NCBI GenBank assembly: GCA_020310875.1 | Contig: CM035413.1 | Span: forward strand, 186,435,855-186,499,854 | DNA: 64,000 nt | Reading direction: 5' to 3' | Source of the DNA: Ceratopteris richardii | Lineage: Eukaryota; Streptophyta; Polypodiopsida; Polypodiales; Pteridaceae | Shown here: piece by piece, positions 63,983-64,000 of the stretch | Position numbering within the stretch: the first letter of the stretch is position 1 | Layout of the letters: every line of letters begins with the position of its first letter | The notes under the pieces: model-generated | What the model saw: the letters and a program-made list of their open reading frames with translations, nothing else | What the model was told of the DNA's origin: nothing | Databases searched by the model: none | Position numbers and translations under genes: made by a program

Positions 63983-64000
63983 TTGAATTTGGGGCCCAAT

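Overview
This is nuclear DNA from a land plant with a large, repeat-dense genome. The evidence is Copia and Ty3/Gypsy LTR retrotransposons with Met-tRNA or Asp-type primer sites, a chromodomain Gypsy, a CACTA (En/Spm) tnp2 transposase, a LINE, tRNA-derived SINEs and plant-like GT-AG introns. A non-flowering vascular plant (fern or lycophyte) is possible, but the sequence alone does not prove it. No complete ordinary host gene was found. The best host-gene remnant is one exon at 54.8-55.0 kb that resembles the DMS3/GMI1 (SMC-hinge) family.

Layout. 1-1680: unrecognised sequence with two short minus-strand ORFs. 1686-8010: full-length but decayed Copia element (Copia-1) with ~1.08-kb LTRs and TSD TTTAT. 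8587-~17500 or beyond: minus-strand Copia (Copia-2), split by a minus-strand Gypsy (Gypsy-1, 11182-16028) that has lost its 3' half. 18291-22410: minus-strand remnant of a Gypsy (Gypsy-4) related to Gypsy-3, split by a 2.5-kb insertion at 19349-21870. 22430-22558: start of another Copia gag. 23.8-24.5 kb: AT microsatellite and two tRNA-derived SINEs. 25.6-27.6 kb: truncated LINE. 27.64-31.71 kb: minus-strand chromodomain Gypsy (Gypsy-2) with a 1046-codon pol ORF. 31.7-32.2 kb: cluster of perfect palindromes followed by GA and CA arrays. 32179-45461: near-complete Gypsy (Gypsy-3) with ~98%-identical 0.61-kb LTRs and TSD ACACA, inserted in the CA-rich array. That array resumes at 45462 and runs to 49.2 kb, with a higher-order period near 0.65 kb. 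49.2-56.1 kb: CACTA-like region, with a plus-strand spliced ORF, a minus-strand tnp2 pseudogene and the captured host-like exon. 56.15-59.0 kb: 5'-truncated Copia (Copia-3). 59.0-60.9 kb: minus-strand Gypsy gag plus LTR (Gypsy-5). 60.87-62.0 kb: two G-rich arrays around a tRNA-like SINE. 62.3-64.0 kb: minus-strand gag/protease remnant (Gypsy-6).

Most notable: Gypsy-3 carries a tandem duplication of the integrase N-terminal H2C2 domain, and after the integrase a second retropepsin-like domain followed by a basic tail with repeated Trp-Val motifs. The post-integrase protease-like region recurs, degraded, in Gypsy-4, so it is a lineage feature rather than a one-off. Across the elements most premature stops are TAG where Gln (CAG) is expected or TGA where Arg (CGA) is expected, which fits deamination of methylated CHG and CG cytosines in silenced transposons.
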